NCBI GenBank assembly: GCA_030730365.1
Contig: JANQVJ010000070.1
Coordinates: 3,597 to 45,753 of the forward strand
Reading direction: 5' to 3'
DNA length: 42,157 nucleotides
DNA from: Verrucomicrobiales bacterium
Lineage (GTDB): Bacteria; Verrucomicrobiota; Verrucomicrobiia; Verrucomicrobiales; DEV007
Both the position numbers and the translations under genes were made by a program. The notes beneath the pieces were generated by a model that did no database searches, had not been told where the DNA came from, and saw only the letters and a list, made by a program, of their open reading frames with translations. Below, in pieces: positions 16,568 to 25,713 of this stretch. Every line of letters begins with the position of its first letter. Positions within the stretch are counted from its first letter, which is position 1.

Positions 16568-19525
16568 TCAGCCTTTCAACGAGGCGAGGTAGGCGACGAG
16601 ATCGAGAAATTGTTCGTCTGTCAGGCTGGCGGTCAGGTGCGGCGGCATGAGAGTGGGGATCACTTCGCGATTGGCGATGTCTTTTTTCGCCAGCGGTTTG
16701 ATCCAGGGCGTAGCGGTGTCGCGATACCAGACGATGTCGTCACTCTCACGCTCGACGTAGCCGGTGATGGCGGCACCCGCCGTTGTCGTGAACGCAACCG
16801 CCTGGAAGCCTTCCTTGATCTGACGGTTGGGCCAGAGGATGGATTCGACGATCTGATCGAGCGGCATCCCGGCCCCGACTCCGTTGAGGGAGGGACCGAT
16901 CACGCCGCCTTCGTCGCCGATCTGGTGACAGGCAACGCAGGCGAGTTGGGCCATGCGATAGATCTCGGCTCCGCGCTTGGCGTCACCTTTTCCTTCGCGG
17001 ATCGCGCTGACGACCGAGGCAACCCGGTCGGGATCATACTCGGGCGCACCGCTCTGGCGTCCGACCGCCTGATTGAGAAGTGGCGTCAGCTTCGCATCGG
17101 TTCGGCCGAGGCGGTTCATTGCGTTGAGAATCTCCTGCGCCGTGGCGGAGTCGGGTGCGGTGCCCGATTCAAAGACAGCGGCGAGAGCGGCGGGCCCACC
17201 GGCCGAGGCGAGGAGGAACGGCAGCAGAGAAATCGCCACCTCTTTTGCCGCCGTGTCTGCCATCATCCCGGCCACCGTCGCGGCGGCGTGAGAAAGATCA
17301 GCGGCGGCGAGCGACTCGAGCGCGGCCCGGCGCAGATCGAGCGGCGTCTCTTTCGCCGTCACTAGAGGAGAAAGCGAAGCGGTCGCCCCTTTTGCATCGA
17401 GCCGGGCGAGCGAGTTCATGGCAGCGGCGCGCAGGGGTATCGCGGAGCTAGAGTCGAGAGCGACACGCTTTGCCTCGGGCGCGAGGGCGGCCGCTTTCCA
17501 AAGACCGGCCAGGCGGAAGGCGGCGAGACGCTGATCCGGCGATTCAGAAGCGAGCAATTGTTGCAGCCCCTCGTCAAAGGGCGGGCGCGGTGTCATGCGG
17601 CCCTCCCCGAGAATCGTGAGAAGAGCGATATCGCCTTCTTTCACCGCATGGGAAAAAACCATCGCGATGTCGTCGGCATTCCCGAGACGCGCCAGCACGG
17701 CGAGAAGACGACTGCGGTCCGCCGGAGCGAGATCACCGGCGAGGGCTGCGCGCGCGAGATCGGTGGCGCCTGCTCCTCCGTAGGTCTCGAGGACAAAGGC
17801 AAGATGGGCCGGTTTTTCGAATTTTAGCGAACCGCCTTGCAGTGCCTTGAGCCAGTGCGATTCGAGCGCGAAGACCGCCTGACTGAGCGAGTAGTCAATA
17901 AACCGATCGGGTCCCGCATCGAGAGAGGTCAGGGCGAGCTTCAGGGAGTTCACCTCGGGCCGATTTGCACAGGCAATGACCGCCTCGAGACGCGGGCGAG
18001 GATGCGGGTCGGAGAGCAGCTTCGCGAGTCGGGCATCGGCATCCGGAATCGCTTCGGCACTCCGAGCGATGAGGCGGGCGGCCACGGCCCGGACAAAGGG
18101 TTCGGTCGAGACCTGAAGTTGATCGAGCAGCGCCGCATCGACGGCCCCGAGCGACTCGAGGACACCGGCCGCTTCGACAAGGGCGACGCCGTCGTCGTCT
18201 TTCCATTTCACGAGACGAGTTCGCAGGGCGGCGATCACGGTCGCGGATTCGGCGTGATCGGAGAGCAAGCGGCGGGCCTGCTCGCGCGGCCAGCGTTCGG
18301 GCGAGCGGAGCTGTTCGATCAGTTCATCGGGAGTGGCTTTTGCAAGGTCGGGACGCTCAATGAGATCACGCCCTTTCGCGCTCAACTTCCAGATCCGCCC
18401 GTGGCTGTAATCGCGATCAGGATGCCGCAGGGAAACCTGGTAGTGATTGATGATGGGATTAAACCAGTCCGCAATGTAGATCGCCCCATCGGGACCCTGA
18501 CGGATATCGACAGGACGGAAGCTCTCGTGCCCTCCGTAGATCAACTGCACGGGCGGCGAGGCTTTGAAACCGGCGCCTTCTTCGACCAGCGGGATCGCCG
18601 AAACCTCGCGGGCGAAGTAGCCAGCAATGATCGCGTGATTCTGAATCCAGTCGGGCAAATGCGCCGAACGAACGATGTCCCCGCCCATGCTCTTCCCGGG
18701 CGTCTGCCCGACCTGGGCGAACTGCATCAACTCGCGCGGGTGGGTCGTGGGAACGAGCCCGGGCGTCGCGAAGCAGAGATGCGGCCCGTTGCTTTTGACA
18801 AAGAGCGCGCCCCAGCGATCGAGGGCGATTCCGCAGGGATTCTGACTCGTCATCGAGGGGAATCCGAAAGGATCGAGCCGTTGCAGGCGTGGATCAAAAC
18901 GCCAGAATCCGGCGGTGTCGCCACGCGAAACGCCCCACGGAGTCTCAACTTGGGAAAAGGCGTGAAGCCCCTGACTGAAATACAGAAACCCTCCCGCGTC
19001 GAAGATGAGATTGCTGATATTCTGATGGGTGTCACCGGTGCCGAATCCGGTGAGGACGACGCTTTTTTCATCGGAGCGATCGTCCCCATCGGTGTCTTTG
19101 AGAAAAACGAGATCGGTGTCTTCGGCGACCCATGCCCCACTGTGGCCGAGGGCGAATCCCATGGGCATGTTGAGCCCGTCGGCAAAGAGAGTCGTCTTGT
19201 CGGCCTTCCCGTCGCCGTCTGTGTCTTCGAGAATGTAGAGCTTGTCATCGGGCCTCTCCCCGGGCTTGAGCTGGGCGTAGGCGAGGGTGCAGAGGACCCA
19301 GAGACGGCCGCGATGATCCCACTGAATCGCGACAGGATTGGCGATGCCGAGAGTCTCGTCGGCGAAGAGCGTGACTTCGAAATCCGGATGCACGACAAAG
19401 GTCGCGAGCTCGGCCTCCGGCGAAGGATCGGAGGTCGGCGCGGCATCGGGACTGATCGCGAGAAGCGGTCCGGCGAGTGAGGCGAACGCGGCGATAAGGG
19501 AAGAGATAAAGACGGTCTTTTTCAT
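16568..19525 (-). CDS. PVC-type dehydrogenase/HEAT/cytochrome c protein
   Basis: A 985-residue exported protein with a signal peptide (1-23). A beta-propeller of the putative membrane-bound dehydrogenase type follows (about 45-430, with repeated D-x-D-G-D loops such as DTDGDGKADK). Next are alpha-helical HEAT-like repeats (about 430-820) and a C-terminal cytochrome c domain with the heme motif CVACH (about 861-865) and a distal Met in a later segment. This architecture is a hallmark of Planctomycetes and Verrucomicrobia; its substrates are mostly unknown, though it probably passes electrons from a sugar or alcohol to the respiratory chain (inference). Its ATG overlaps the stop of the SGNH hydrolase gene (ATGA), and a strong AAAGGAGG lies 7 nt upstream, one of the few good Shine-Dalgarno sequences in the window. 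Confidence 0.9.
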   Translation of the reverse strand: MKKTVFISSLIAAFASLAGPLLAISPDAAPTSDPSPEAELATFVVHPDFEVTLFADETLGIANPVAIQWDHRGRLWVLCTLAYAQLKPGERPDDKLYILEDTDGDGKADKTTLFADGLNMPMGFALGHSGAWVAEDTDLVFLKDTDGDDRSDEKSVVLTGFGTGDTHQNISNLIFDAGGFLYFSQGLHAFSQVETPWGVSRGDTAGFWRFDPRLQRLDPFGFPSMTSQNPCGIALDRWGALFVKSNGPHLCFATPGLVPTTHPRELMQFAQVGQTPGKSMGGDIVRSAHLPDWIQNHAIIAGYFAREVSAIPLVEEGAGFKASPPVQLIYGGHESFRPVDIRQGPDGAIYIADWFNPIINHYQVSLRHPDRDYSHGRIWKLSAKGRDLIERPDLAKATPDELIEQLRSPERWPREQARRLLSDHAESATVIAALRTRLVKWKDDDGVALVEAAGVLESLGAVDAALLDQLQVSTEPFVRAVAARLIARSAEAIPDADARLAKLLSDPHPRPRLEAVIACANRPEVNSLKLALTSLDAGPDRFIDYSLSQAVFALESHWLKALQGGSLKFEKPAHLAFVLETYGGAGATDLARAALAGDLAPADRSRLLAVLARLGNADDIAMVFSHAVKEGDIALLTILGEGRMTPRPPFDEGLQQLLASESPDQRLAAFRLAGLWKAAALAPEAKRVALDSSSAIPLRAAAMNSLARLDAKGATASLSPLVTAKETPLDLRRAALESLAAADLSHAAATVAGMMADTAAKEVAISLLPFLLASAGGPAALAAVFESGTAPDSATAQEILNAMNRLGRTDAKLTPLLNQAVGRQSGAPEYDPDRVASVVSAIREGKGDAKRGAEIYRMAQLACVACHQIGDEGGVIGPSLNGVGAGMPLDQIVESILWPNRQIKEGFQAVAFTTTAGAAITGYVERESDDIVWYRDTATPWIKPLAKKDIANREVIPTLMPPHLTASLTDEQFLDLVAYLASLKG

Positions 19526-20538
19526 TTCGCTGCCTCCTTTGCGTAACGTTGGATGTCGGCCTCGGCTTCGGCGATGAGTCCGGGGAGGGAATCAATCTCG
19601 CGGACGAACCAGCGTTCCTCACGCTTCTCGACATCGCGCGAGGCGGGGACGTGCTGGCGGTCGCCGAAGAGAAAAGCCCAGTTCGTGGGGCGGTAGTACT
19701 GCTGCCAGAGACGGTTTTTGCGCTCGATCGCTGCGTTCAGAGCGAGCGTGTTCGGCGCTTCAATGGTTGCCGGAAATTTTAATTGGGCGGCAACCAGACC
19801 GGCCAAAACACGATGACCGGCCGCGTTGAGATGGATGCCGTTGGGCGAGAGCGTCGCATCGGGCTCAGTTCGCAGCGGAGTGAAGAGATCGACAAAGAGA
19901 AGCCCGCGAGCGGAGGCAAGTTCGCGAAGCGCGGTGACAAAAGGCTCGAGGTCGGCGTTGCGTTTCCCGGCCTCGGCGGCGGCGGGACCGCTCTGGAAAA
20001 AGGGCGTCGGCGAGAGGATGACGAAGCGACCGGTGAGCGGCGCGAGCTCATCGAGCAGTTTTTCGTAAGCGGCGATGAAGCGCGGCAGACTCTCCGCTCC
20101 CTCGAGCGAATCCATTTTTCCGAAGCCGAGAACGATGATGCCCGGACGGGTGCGCTCGCGATGATCGGGGATACTGCCGGGCTGCGGATCACCTTTGCGG
20201 GTGTAGAAATTCTGCGGTCGCGCCTGGTAGTAGATCGTGTCGCCCTGCAACGCAAGGTTGCGCAGGTGGAGATCGCGATCGGGCCAGGCGAGATGAAACG
20301 CGCTCTCGAGGAAAAGATGGCGATCGAGATCGACGATATCGGTTCCGCCGAGGAAGGCGATCGTTTCCCCTGAAGCGGGCTCGAACTTTCCGCCGGTGAA
20401 GGGCGGCGCGGGTTCGTTCACCTCGGCGAAGCTGCGGCGGATCACGGGAAGCTCGTCGTCTGCCGCATTGACGGAGAGTCCGGGTCCAGCGAGGACGAGG
20501 ACAAGAAAAACGGCGGCGCGACGAAGGGACCTCTCCAT
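19522..20538 (-). CDS. Exported SGNH-type hydrolase
   Basis: A 338-residue protein with a signal peptide (MERSLRRAAVFLVLVLAGPG and on to about 26). The fold is SGNH/GDSL-like: FLGGTDIVD (about residues 62-70) holds the place of the nucleophile block, LGFGKMD the block III region, and a C-terminal NGIHLNAAGH carries the catalytic His. The nucleophile block reads GGTD rather than GDS, so an ordinary esterase mechanism is uncertain; it may be inactive or use Thr. The start at 20536-20538 is chosen because it begins the signal peptide. It overlaps the PVC cytochrome gene by 4 nt (ATGA), so the two are translationally coupled and probably act together outside the cytoplasm. Confidence 0.78.
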   Translation of the reverse strand: MERSLRRAAVFLVLVLAGPGLSVNAADDELPVIRRSFAEVNEPAPPFTGGKFEPASGETIAFLGGTDIVDLDRHLFLESAFHLAWPDRDLHLRNLALQGDTIYYQARPQNFYTRKGDPQPGSIPDHRERTRPGIIVLGFGKMDSLEGAESLPRFIAAYEKLLDELAPLTGRFVILSPTPFFQSGPAAAEAGKRNADLEPFVTALRELASARGLLFVDLFTPLRTEPDATLSPNGIHLNAAGHRVLAGLVAAQLKFPATIEAPNTLALNAAIERKNRLWQQYYRPTNWAFLFGDRQHVPASRDVEKREERWFVREIDSLPGLIAEAEADIQRYAKEAAK

Positions 20539-20603
20539 CCAGTGAGTTTGGACGGGGAAGCACCTCTCTGACAAGGACGCGATGAAGCTCAATGAAAACC
20601 GCC

Positions 20604-20623
20604 CGAAGGTGTCACCACCTTCG
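20604..20623 (-). terminator. Hairpin after FAD oxidoreductase gene
   Basis: CGAAGGTG and CACCTTCG form a perfect 8-bp stem with a 4-nt loop, 28 nt beyond the stop of the minus-strand FAD oxidoreductase gene. On that strand a short GGCGGTTTTC follows, so termination is plausible but the T-run is short. Confidence 0.45.
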
Positions 20624-20651
20624 CTACGCTCTTTTTTGGAAGACGCAGATG

Positions 20652-22766
20652 TCACTCCGCCACCGGAACCCACTGCACCGCATCGAGAATAACGTGTCCG
20701 TCGGTGCCGGCGTTGCTCACTTTTACCGAGGCCGAGCCTCCAGTGAATTCGAAGGTCCCGAGCGGCTCGAAGAGTCCCTCGGACGGGGCTTTCTTTTGAT
20801 TCACGGTGATTTTCTCGACTCCGCCGGCATGGGCCACCTCGACGAGAACATTGGAAGCGCGGTTGTTGTTCGGCGGGTAGGCGAAACGCACGGTGTAGCG
20901 TCCGGCCTTTTCAATTTTCGTTTCAAAAAGAGCCGAGGCCTCGCCTTTGTTCGCGTTGCCGTCGTGGCGGTAACCAAATCCGACAAAGGCCTGACCGGCT
21001 CCGCTTTCCTCCCAGTTCCCGGTGAGGAGAGCGCTCTCGTCATCGACGACGAGCCCGGGGAGATCGCGCGGAGCGGTGCCTTTGCCGCCGGCGAGAGGTT
21101 CGTCATGCTCGAGGATTTGTCCCTCGGCGAGGAGCTTTTCACGCAGCTTCGCGTAATCCACATCCTGCACCGCGATGCCCTCATCGAGCGCCATGACCGC
21201 GGCGGTCGCGGCGCTGTGGGCGAGGATCATGAAGACGGGCTCCATCCGGATCGAGCCGAAGGCGATGTGGGTGCTGGAGACACACACCGGAACCATCAGA
21301 TTCGTGCACTGCTCTTTCTTCGGCACGAGCGAGCCGTAGGCGATCTCGTAGGGGCCGCGGGTGCTCACGCCGATGTCGCCCTCATTCTGGACGTAGCCTT
21401 CGGGCGTGATGTAGCGCTGCGTGTTGTGCGAGTCAATCGTGTAGGATCCCATCCCGACCGAGTCGGGAGTGGGTTTCTTTTTGCGCAGCTCGTTCTCGGT
21501 CATGACGAAGTCGCCGATCATGCGGCGGGCTTCGCGGATGTAGAGTTGGTGCGACCAGTTGCCGTTGTCGGTGAACTCGTCCCTGGGCAGACCCCAGCGC
21601 CGCATTTCCTCCTGCACGTCTTTGGGGACGCGGGGATCGTTGGCAATGAAGTAAAGCCAGCCCTGCTGGTAGGTGACGTGCTCCTGAATGATCTCGCGTC
21701 TGCGCTCGTAGGAGGCCTCGGGGTAATCGTAATTGTAACCGATGTTGTCGGTGCTGAAAGGCCCGTGGTTGTTCGTGTCGGTCTTGTGATTCGGAATCGG
21801 ATCAAACTTCCCGAAGGTCTCGCGCCAGCCCGCTTCGAAGATGCGGATGAGCAGTTCGTACTGCGTCGGATCGTAGCCCTCGGGCTTGGGAAAAGGGATG
21901 CGGTTTTCCGGATGATCGGTCAGGCACATGCGGAAGCAATAGGCCTGGACGCGATGATCGCCCTCGCCCTTAGCGCCCGGATTCTCCGTGCTGATGCGGG
22001 GAAGCACGCCACTCGCCGGATCGCCGGGGACGACGTAGGGGCTGATCGGCTTGTCGACCGCACCGAAGTGGTGGCGATGATGGAGCACGCCGACCTGGAC
22101 GCCGTTCCATTCCTCGCCGTAGACCGAGTTGGCTTCGCGTCCGACGTGGTAGTCGACTCCGGCAGCGGCGATGAGATCGCCCTCGTAGGTGGTGTCGAAA
22201 AAGATTTTACCCGCGTAAGTTTTGCCGCTGAGCGTGGTGATGGACTGGATCGCGCCGTCCTTGACGACGACTCCCTTATCCCGGTCGAGCCATTCGTCGC
22301 GGTGGACTTCGAGATCGAACTCTTTCACATATTCCTCAAAGACCGCCTCGGCGATGCTCGGTTCGAAGATCCACATCGTCTTCTGGTCTCCGTCAATCGC
22401 GGGCGTCCCCTGCCCCTTGCCGCCGTATTCCTCCATCTTCTGGAACTTCCAGTTTTCGGGCTTCTGATATTGCTTCCAGACGCGGTGATAAAAGTCGCGG
22501 GAGAGACCGCCGATGACTGCCTTGTTCCCCGTGTCGGTCCAGCCGAGCCCGCCGCTGGAGAGACCCCCGAGATGGTTGTCGGGACTGACGATGACGACGG
22601 ACTTGCCGCCCTGCTTTGCCCGCACTGCGGCGATAACCGCGGCACAGGTGCCACCGTAAATGACGATGTCGCGTTCGACCGCTTTCTCCTGCGCCGCGAG
22701 CGGAGCGAGGGTAAGGGCGGTGCCAAGAGCAAGGACGACGAGGGTTGAGAAGGTAGAGGCTTTCAC
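20652..22766 (-). CDS. Exported FAD-dependent oxidoreductase with golvesin-like C-terminus
   Basis: A 704-residue protein with a signal peptide (1-26 from the GTG at 22764-22766; another GTG at 22785-22787 would add seven residues). The FAD-binding motif IYGGTCAAVIAA lies at 36-47 and is followed by NHLGGLSSGGLGW, typical of the secreted FAD-dependent oxidoreductases common in Planctomycetes and Verrucomicrobia. Residues about 575-704 form a beta-rich domain like the golvesin/xanthan lyase C-terminal domain (GRYTVRFAYPPNNNRASNV), which probably binds carbohydrate. The likely role is oxidation of a sugar residue outside the cytoplasm; the substrate is unknown. It lies upstream of the SGNH-cytochrome pair, separated by a hairpin. 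Confidence 0.85.
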   Translation of the reverse strand: MKASTFSTLVVLALGTALTLAPLAAQEKAVERDIVIYGGTCAAVIAAVRAKQGGKSVVIVSPDNHLGGLSSGGLGWTDTGNKAVIGGLSRDFYHRVWKQYQKPENWKFQKMEEYGGKGQGTPAIDGDQKTMWIFEPSIAEAVFEEYVKEFDLEVHRDEWLDRDKGVVVKDGAIQSITTLSGKTYAGKIFFDTTYEGDLIAAAGVDYHVGREANSVYGEEWNGVQVGVLHHRHHFGAVDKPISPYVVPGDPASGVLPRISTENPGAKGEGDHRVQAYCFRMCLTDHPENRIPFPKPEGYDPTQYELLIRIFEAGWRETFGKFDPIPNHKTDTNNHGPFSTDNIGYNYDYPEASYERRREIIQEHVTYQQGWLYFIANDPRVPKDVQEEMRRWGLPRDEFTDNGNWSHQLYIREARRMIGDFVMTENELRKKKPTPDSVGMGSYTIDSHNTQRYITPEGYVQNEGDIGVSTRGPYEIAYGSLVPKKEQCTNLMVPVCVSSTHIAFGSIRMEPVFMILAHSAATAAVMALDEGIAVQDVDYAKLREKLLAEGQILEHDEPLAGGKGTAPRDLPGLVVDDESALLTGNWEESGAGQAFVGFGYRHDGNANKGEASALFETKIEKAGRYTVRFAYPPNNNRASNVLVEVAHAGGVEKITVNQKKAPSEGLFEPLGTFEFTGGSASVKVSNAGTDGHVILDAVQWVPVAE

Positions 22767-22838
22767 GGGTGGAAGATAGGAACTCACGCCCGCAAAGACA
22801 AGAACCCAGTTTGCGCCGAAAAAAGCGTGACCACTTTT

Positions 22839-23267
22839 CTAAGCCACCGTATCCGGCGAGGAGGACGCGCGATTTTTCCCCGCAACAAACTGTACGATCC
22901 ATCCGAGCAAGGCGGCCACGGCGGCGATCGCGGCGGCATAGAGCGGGATTAAGATCAGCGTCAGCGCCGACTGCGCATCGGCGGCGAGGTCGTTGTCATG
23001 GTGCCAATAAATGAGCATTACCCACGCTGTCACCGCCGCGAAGAGTCCCGGCCAGTAGCGCGGCCCCCGCGACACGAGAAAGGCCACCAGCACAACGAGG
23101 GCGGGGACGAGAGCGCATCCGCCAAAGAAAAGGATCGCGATGAGCACGTAGCCCTTGTCCGGATAATACTGCGCAACCCAGTCCATCCCCCGGGGAAGGC
23201 GCGAGAGGAGCGGGAGGATGAGACAGAGGAGCGCGGCGGCGAGGCCCAGCTTGAGCGTTGGTTTCAT
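22839..23267 (-). CDS. Small integral membrane protein, unknown function
   Basis: A 142-residue protein with four hydrophobic segments (about 5-22, 43-64, 72-90 and 104-130) and short polar loops containing RLPRGMDW, ISRGPRYW-like and YWHHDND stretches. No family is recognised. The frame extends to 23336, but the ATG at 23265-23267 (MKPTLKLGLAAALL) is the natural membrane-protein start. The gene ends 72 nt before the FAD oxidoreductase start, so it might be co-transcribed with it. Confidence 0.6.
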   Translation of the reverse strand: MKPTLKLGLAAALLCLILPLLSRLPRGMDWVAQYYPDKGYVLIAILFFGGCALVPALVVLVAFLVSRGPRYWPGLFAAVTAWVMLIYWHHDNDLAADAQSALTLILIPLYAAAIAAVAALLGWIVQFVAGKNRASSSPDTVA

Positions 23268-23407
23268 GGAGCGGAGAAGCAGGACCGCCGTCGGCCCGAT
23301 GGGGCGAATCTTAGGGACAGATGCCCTCCTGCACAAGGTTTTGAAAAGCGGAGATCATCCTCATTTACGGGTGGAAAATGCTTTTTCCCGCCCGAACGTG
23401 GCGCGTC

Positions 23408-23779
23408 ATGGAAAACAAAAACGTACTCGGCGGCGTCCTCATCCCCTGCAGCACGGATCCGCTCACCGGATTCTATCGCGACGGCAAATGCCAGGTGGGC
23501 CCCGAGGACCACGGCTGCCACGCGGTCTGCTGCGAAGTGAACGAGGAATTCCTCGCCTTCAGCAAGGCGAGCGGCAATGACCTCAGCACCCCGATGCCTC
23601 TTTACGGATTCCCCGGACTCAAGCCCGGCGATCGCTGGTGCGTTTGCGCGGGACGCTGGAAAGAAGCCCTCGACGCTGGCTACGCCTGCCCCATTGTCCT
23701 CGAAGCGACCTCCGAAGCGGCCCTGCAATACGTCTCGCGGAGCATCCTCGAGGAGTATGCACTGGTGGAGGAAGAGTGA
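23408..23779 (+). CDS. DUF2237 family protein
   Basis: A 123-residue cytosolic protein that closely matches the DUF2237 pattern: NVLGGVLIPCSTDPLTGFYRDG near the start, then CxxxxxDxGxHxVCCxV and a core PGLKPGDRWCVCAGRWKEA. The function of this family is unknown. The ATG at 23408 is preferred over the longer frame from 23378, because the family begins with N-x-LGGxLxPC. Its cysteines (14, 28, 37, 41, 42, 78, 80 and 94 approximately) are strongly conserved in the family and suggest metal binding or redox activity (inference). It lies alone on the plus strand between minus-strand genes and ends 9 nt before the 3' end of the hydrolase gene. Confidence 0.88.
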   Translation: MENKNVLGGVLIPCSTDPLTGFYRDGKCQVGPEDHGCHAVCCEVNEEFLAFSKASGNDLSTPMPLYGFPGLKPGDRWCVCAGRWKEALDAGYACPIVLEATSEAALQYVSRSILEEYALVEEE

Positions 23780-23788
23780 GAACTCCGC

Positions 23789-25000
23789 TCACCGCGACCG
23801 ATAGTCGAGCTTGATCGGCGTTCCGCCTTCCCCGATCACGAGCTCGACGGCTTTTCCGTCTCCGGGCGTCAACGTATCGAGAGTGACCGTCTCGTCCGCC
23901 GCCTCTCCGGTGGCTTCCCAGATGCTGCCTTCGAATTTCACGGTCGCTTTTCCGACGAAGGGACCGGCCTCGTCTTTGGCGGAGAATTTCCCCCGACGCA
24001 CCCGCACCGCGGTGACGGGCAGGTTTCTGTCTTCGGGATAAAAGGCGAGCACGCCGGCGCTGACGGGTTGTCCGTCGAGAGTGACTTCACCACTGACGGC
24101 GGCCTGCGGCTGGCGGGGAGCAAAGAAAAAATTCACGCGCAGCCAGTGGCTCAACAGTCCTGACCAGGTCCCGAGAACGGGATCGCCGCGATTGAGCCCG
24201 ACGCCGTGAGCGCCGTTTTGGTAGACGTGGAACTCGGCGGTGACTTTTTTCTGCCGCAGCGCGAGGTAAAAGCGGGTCGCGTTTTCAGCCGGCACCGCCG
24301 CATCGGCATCGGTCTGAAAAAGAAATGTCGGAGGGGTCTCTTCGGTGACGTTGTTCTCGGAAGAGAGTTTTTTCGCAAGGGCCTCGTCGTCGTTCCGATC
24401 AGGACCGAGAAGATTTTTCCGCGAGCCGCCATGCATGACGGCCGGATCAAAGCTGATCACGGGATAACAGAGGATCGCAAAATCGGGACGGGCGCTCACT
24501 TCGTCGATCGTGTCAGAGGCCTCGTAGGCTTTTTCATCGTAGAGCGTCGCGGCCATGCTGGCGAGGTGGCCTCCGGCGGAAAATCCCATCACCGCGAGAC
24601 GGGCGGGATCGATCTCGTAGTCGCCGGCATGGGCCCGCACCCAGCGGATCGCCCGCTGCACATCGGCGAGTTGGGTCGGGTAATGATGCCCCTGACTGCC
24701 GAGGCGGTAATGCAGGACAAAGGCGGTAACCCCCTGCGCATTGAACCACTCCGCGATCTGGTGCCCTTCGTGATCGGTCGCGAGCCCGCCGTAGCCGCCT
24801 CCGGGGCAGATGACGACAGCGGCACCGGTGTGGCCTTCGCCGCCTTTGCTTGGGTAGAGTTTGAGAGAGGGCGATCCCGTCTCTTTGTCGATCGGCAGGG
24901 CAAACGGGGTTTTCCCCTCAGGCCAGAGCGGGGCGGACTCCTGCGCGAGGAGACTTCCGCTCAGGGAAATCAGGACACCCAAAATCGCGAAATTTTTCAT
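23789..25000 (-). CDS. Exported alpha/beta hydrolase with regulatory-like C-terminal domain
   Basis: A 403-residue protein with a signal peptide (MKNFAILGVLISLSGSLLAQ). The hydrolase part has the oxyanion segment VICPGGGYGGL (63-73), nucleophile Ser141 in GFSAGG, a candidate acid in the TDADA stretch (Asp231 or Asp233) and His265 in GAHGVGL, matching acetyl-esterase/xylanase families. Residues about 300-403 form a separate beta-rich domain (VSGEVTLDGQPVSAGVLAFYPEDR) like the carboxypeptidase regulatory-like domains frequent in Planctomycetes and Verrucomicrobia. An esterase acting on polysaccharide side groups is likely (inference). The frame runs upstream through the DUF480 gene, but the ATG at 24998-25000 overlaps that gene's stop (ATGA), so coupled translation is likely. 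Confidence 0.82.
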   Translation of the reverse strand: MKNFAILGVLISLSGSLLAQESAPLWPEGKTPFALPIDKETGSPSLKLYPSKGGEGHTGAAVVICPGGGYGGLATDHEGHQIAEWFNAQGVTAFVLHYRLGSQGHHYPTQLADVQRAIRWVRAHAGDYEIDPARLAVMGFSAGGHLASMAATLYDEKAYEASDTIDEVSARPDFAILCYPVISFDPAVMHGGSRKNLLGPDRNDDEALAKKLSSENNVTEETPPTFLFQTDADAAVPAENATRFYLALRQKKVTAEFHVYQNGAHGVGLNRGDPVLGTWSGLLSHWLRVNFFFAPRQPQAAVSGEVTLDGQPVSAGVLAFYPEDRNLPVTAVRVRRGKFSAKDEAGPFVGKATVKFEGSIWEATGEAADETVTLDTLTPGDGKAVELVIGEGGTPIKLDYRSR

Positions 25001-25713
25001 ACGCCGAGATTGGACTTGAGCGCTTCCATTTCGGACTTCAGTTCGAGGACCTGCTCTCGGAGCGAGGCGATATCTTCCTCCATCTCCGTCCGCCATGTCG
25101 CCGCCGGCATGGCCGATTCGGCACGCGAAGAGACGGCGGTGACAGGAGTAGGCGCGACATCGCCGCAGAGGAGATGCACGTAGGTCGCGGCGCGCCGTCC
25201 ACCCCCGGCGGGGATGAGTTTCACGAGCGGTTCGGGCGAGTAGGCACCCATCTCGTCGAGGACGGCCTGGACCCGCTCGATGTCGGCGAAGGGATGGAGT
25301 CGCTCGGTGCGCTGACGCAGTTCGCCGACAGTCTGCTGCCCGCGCAGGAGCAGGACACAGAGAAGCGCCCGCTGGCCTTTCGTGAGGTAGGGAAATTTGT
25401 TCTCGAGGGTGTGCTTGCACTTGGGGACACGGGCGCCGGCCTGGTGCACGAGGATGGAGAGCTTCTTGTAGCGCAGCCCTTCCATCGCCCCCTCGACCGT
25501 GTCGGTTCCGAAATCGGTCACCGGCTCGCGGTTGCTCGACTGATTGCACGCCGAGAAGAGGCTGTTGAAAGTGAGCGGATACTGATCCGGCGTCGTCGCC
25601 TCTTTTTCGAGGAGACAGCCGAGAACACGGGACTCTTCAAAGGTGAGCAGCGGCGCGGGTTTTTCATCGGGAGCCACGGCCTCCGGTTCGTCGTGGGGAT
25701 TTTCGTCTGACAT
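24997..25713 (-). CDS. YceH-like DUF480 protein
   Basis: A 238-residue protein of the YceH/DUF480 family with two winged-helix-like domains. Recognisable stretches are EESRVLGCLLEKEATTPDQYPLTFNSL (split across residues 26-52), the region through CNQSSNREP, and LRGQQTVGELRQRTERLHPF. The last 35 residues form a short coiled-coil. The function is unproven; a DNA-binding or regulatory role is inferred from the fold. Its stop overlaps the start codon of the exported hydrolase gene by 4 nt. The extra C-terminal heptads are longer than in E. coli YceH. Confidence 0.88.
   Translation of the reverse strand: MSDENPHDEPEAVAPDEKPAPLLTFEESRVLGCLLEKEATTPDQYPLTFNSLFSACNQSSNREPVTDFGTDTVEGAMEGLRYKKLSILVHQAGARVPKCKHTLENKFPYLTKGQRALLCVLLLRGQQTVGELRQRTERLHPFADIERVQAVLDEMGAYSPEPLVKLIPAGGGRRAATYVHLLCGDVAPTPVTAVSSRAESAMPAATWRTEMEEDIASLREQVLELKSEMEALKSNLGV

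Noticed and set aside
20592..22748. Long open frame antisense to the FAD oxidoreductase gene (718 codons)
   Set aside because: The minus-strand frame has the FAD motif and signal peptide; this one has no domain.
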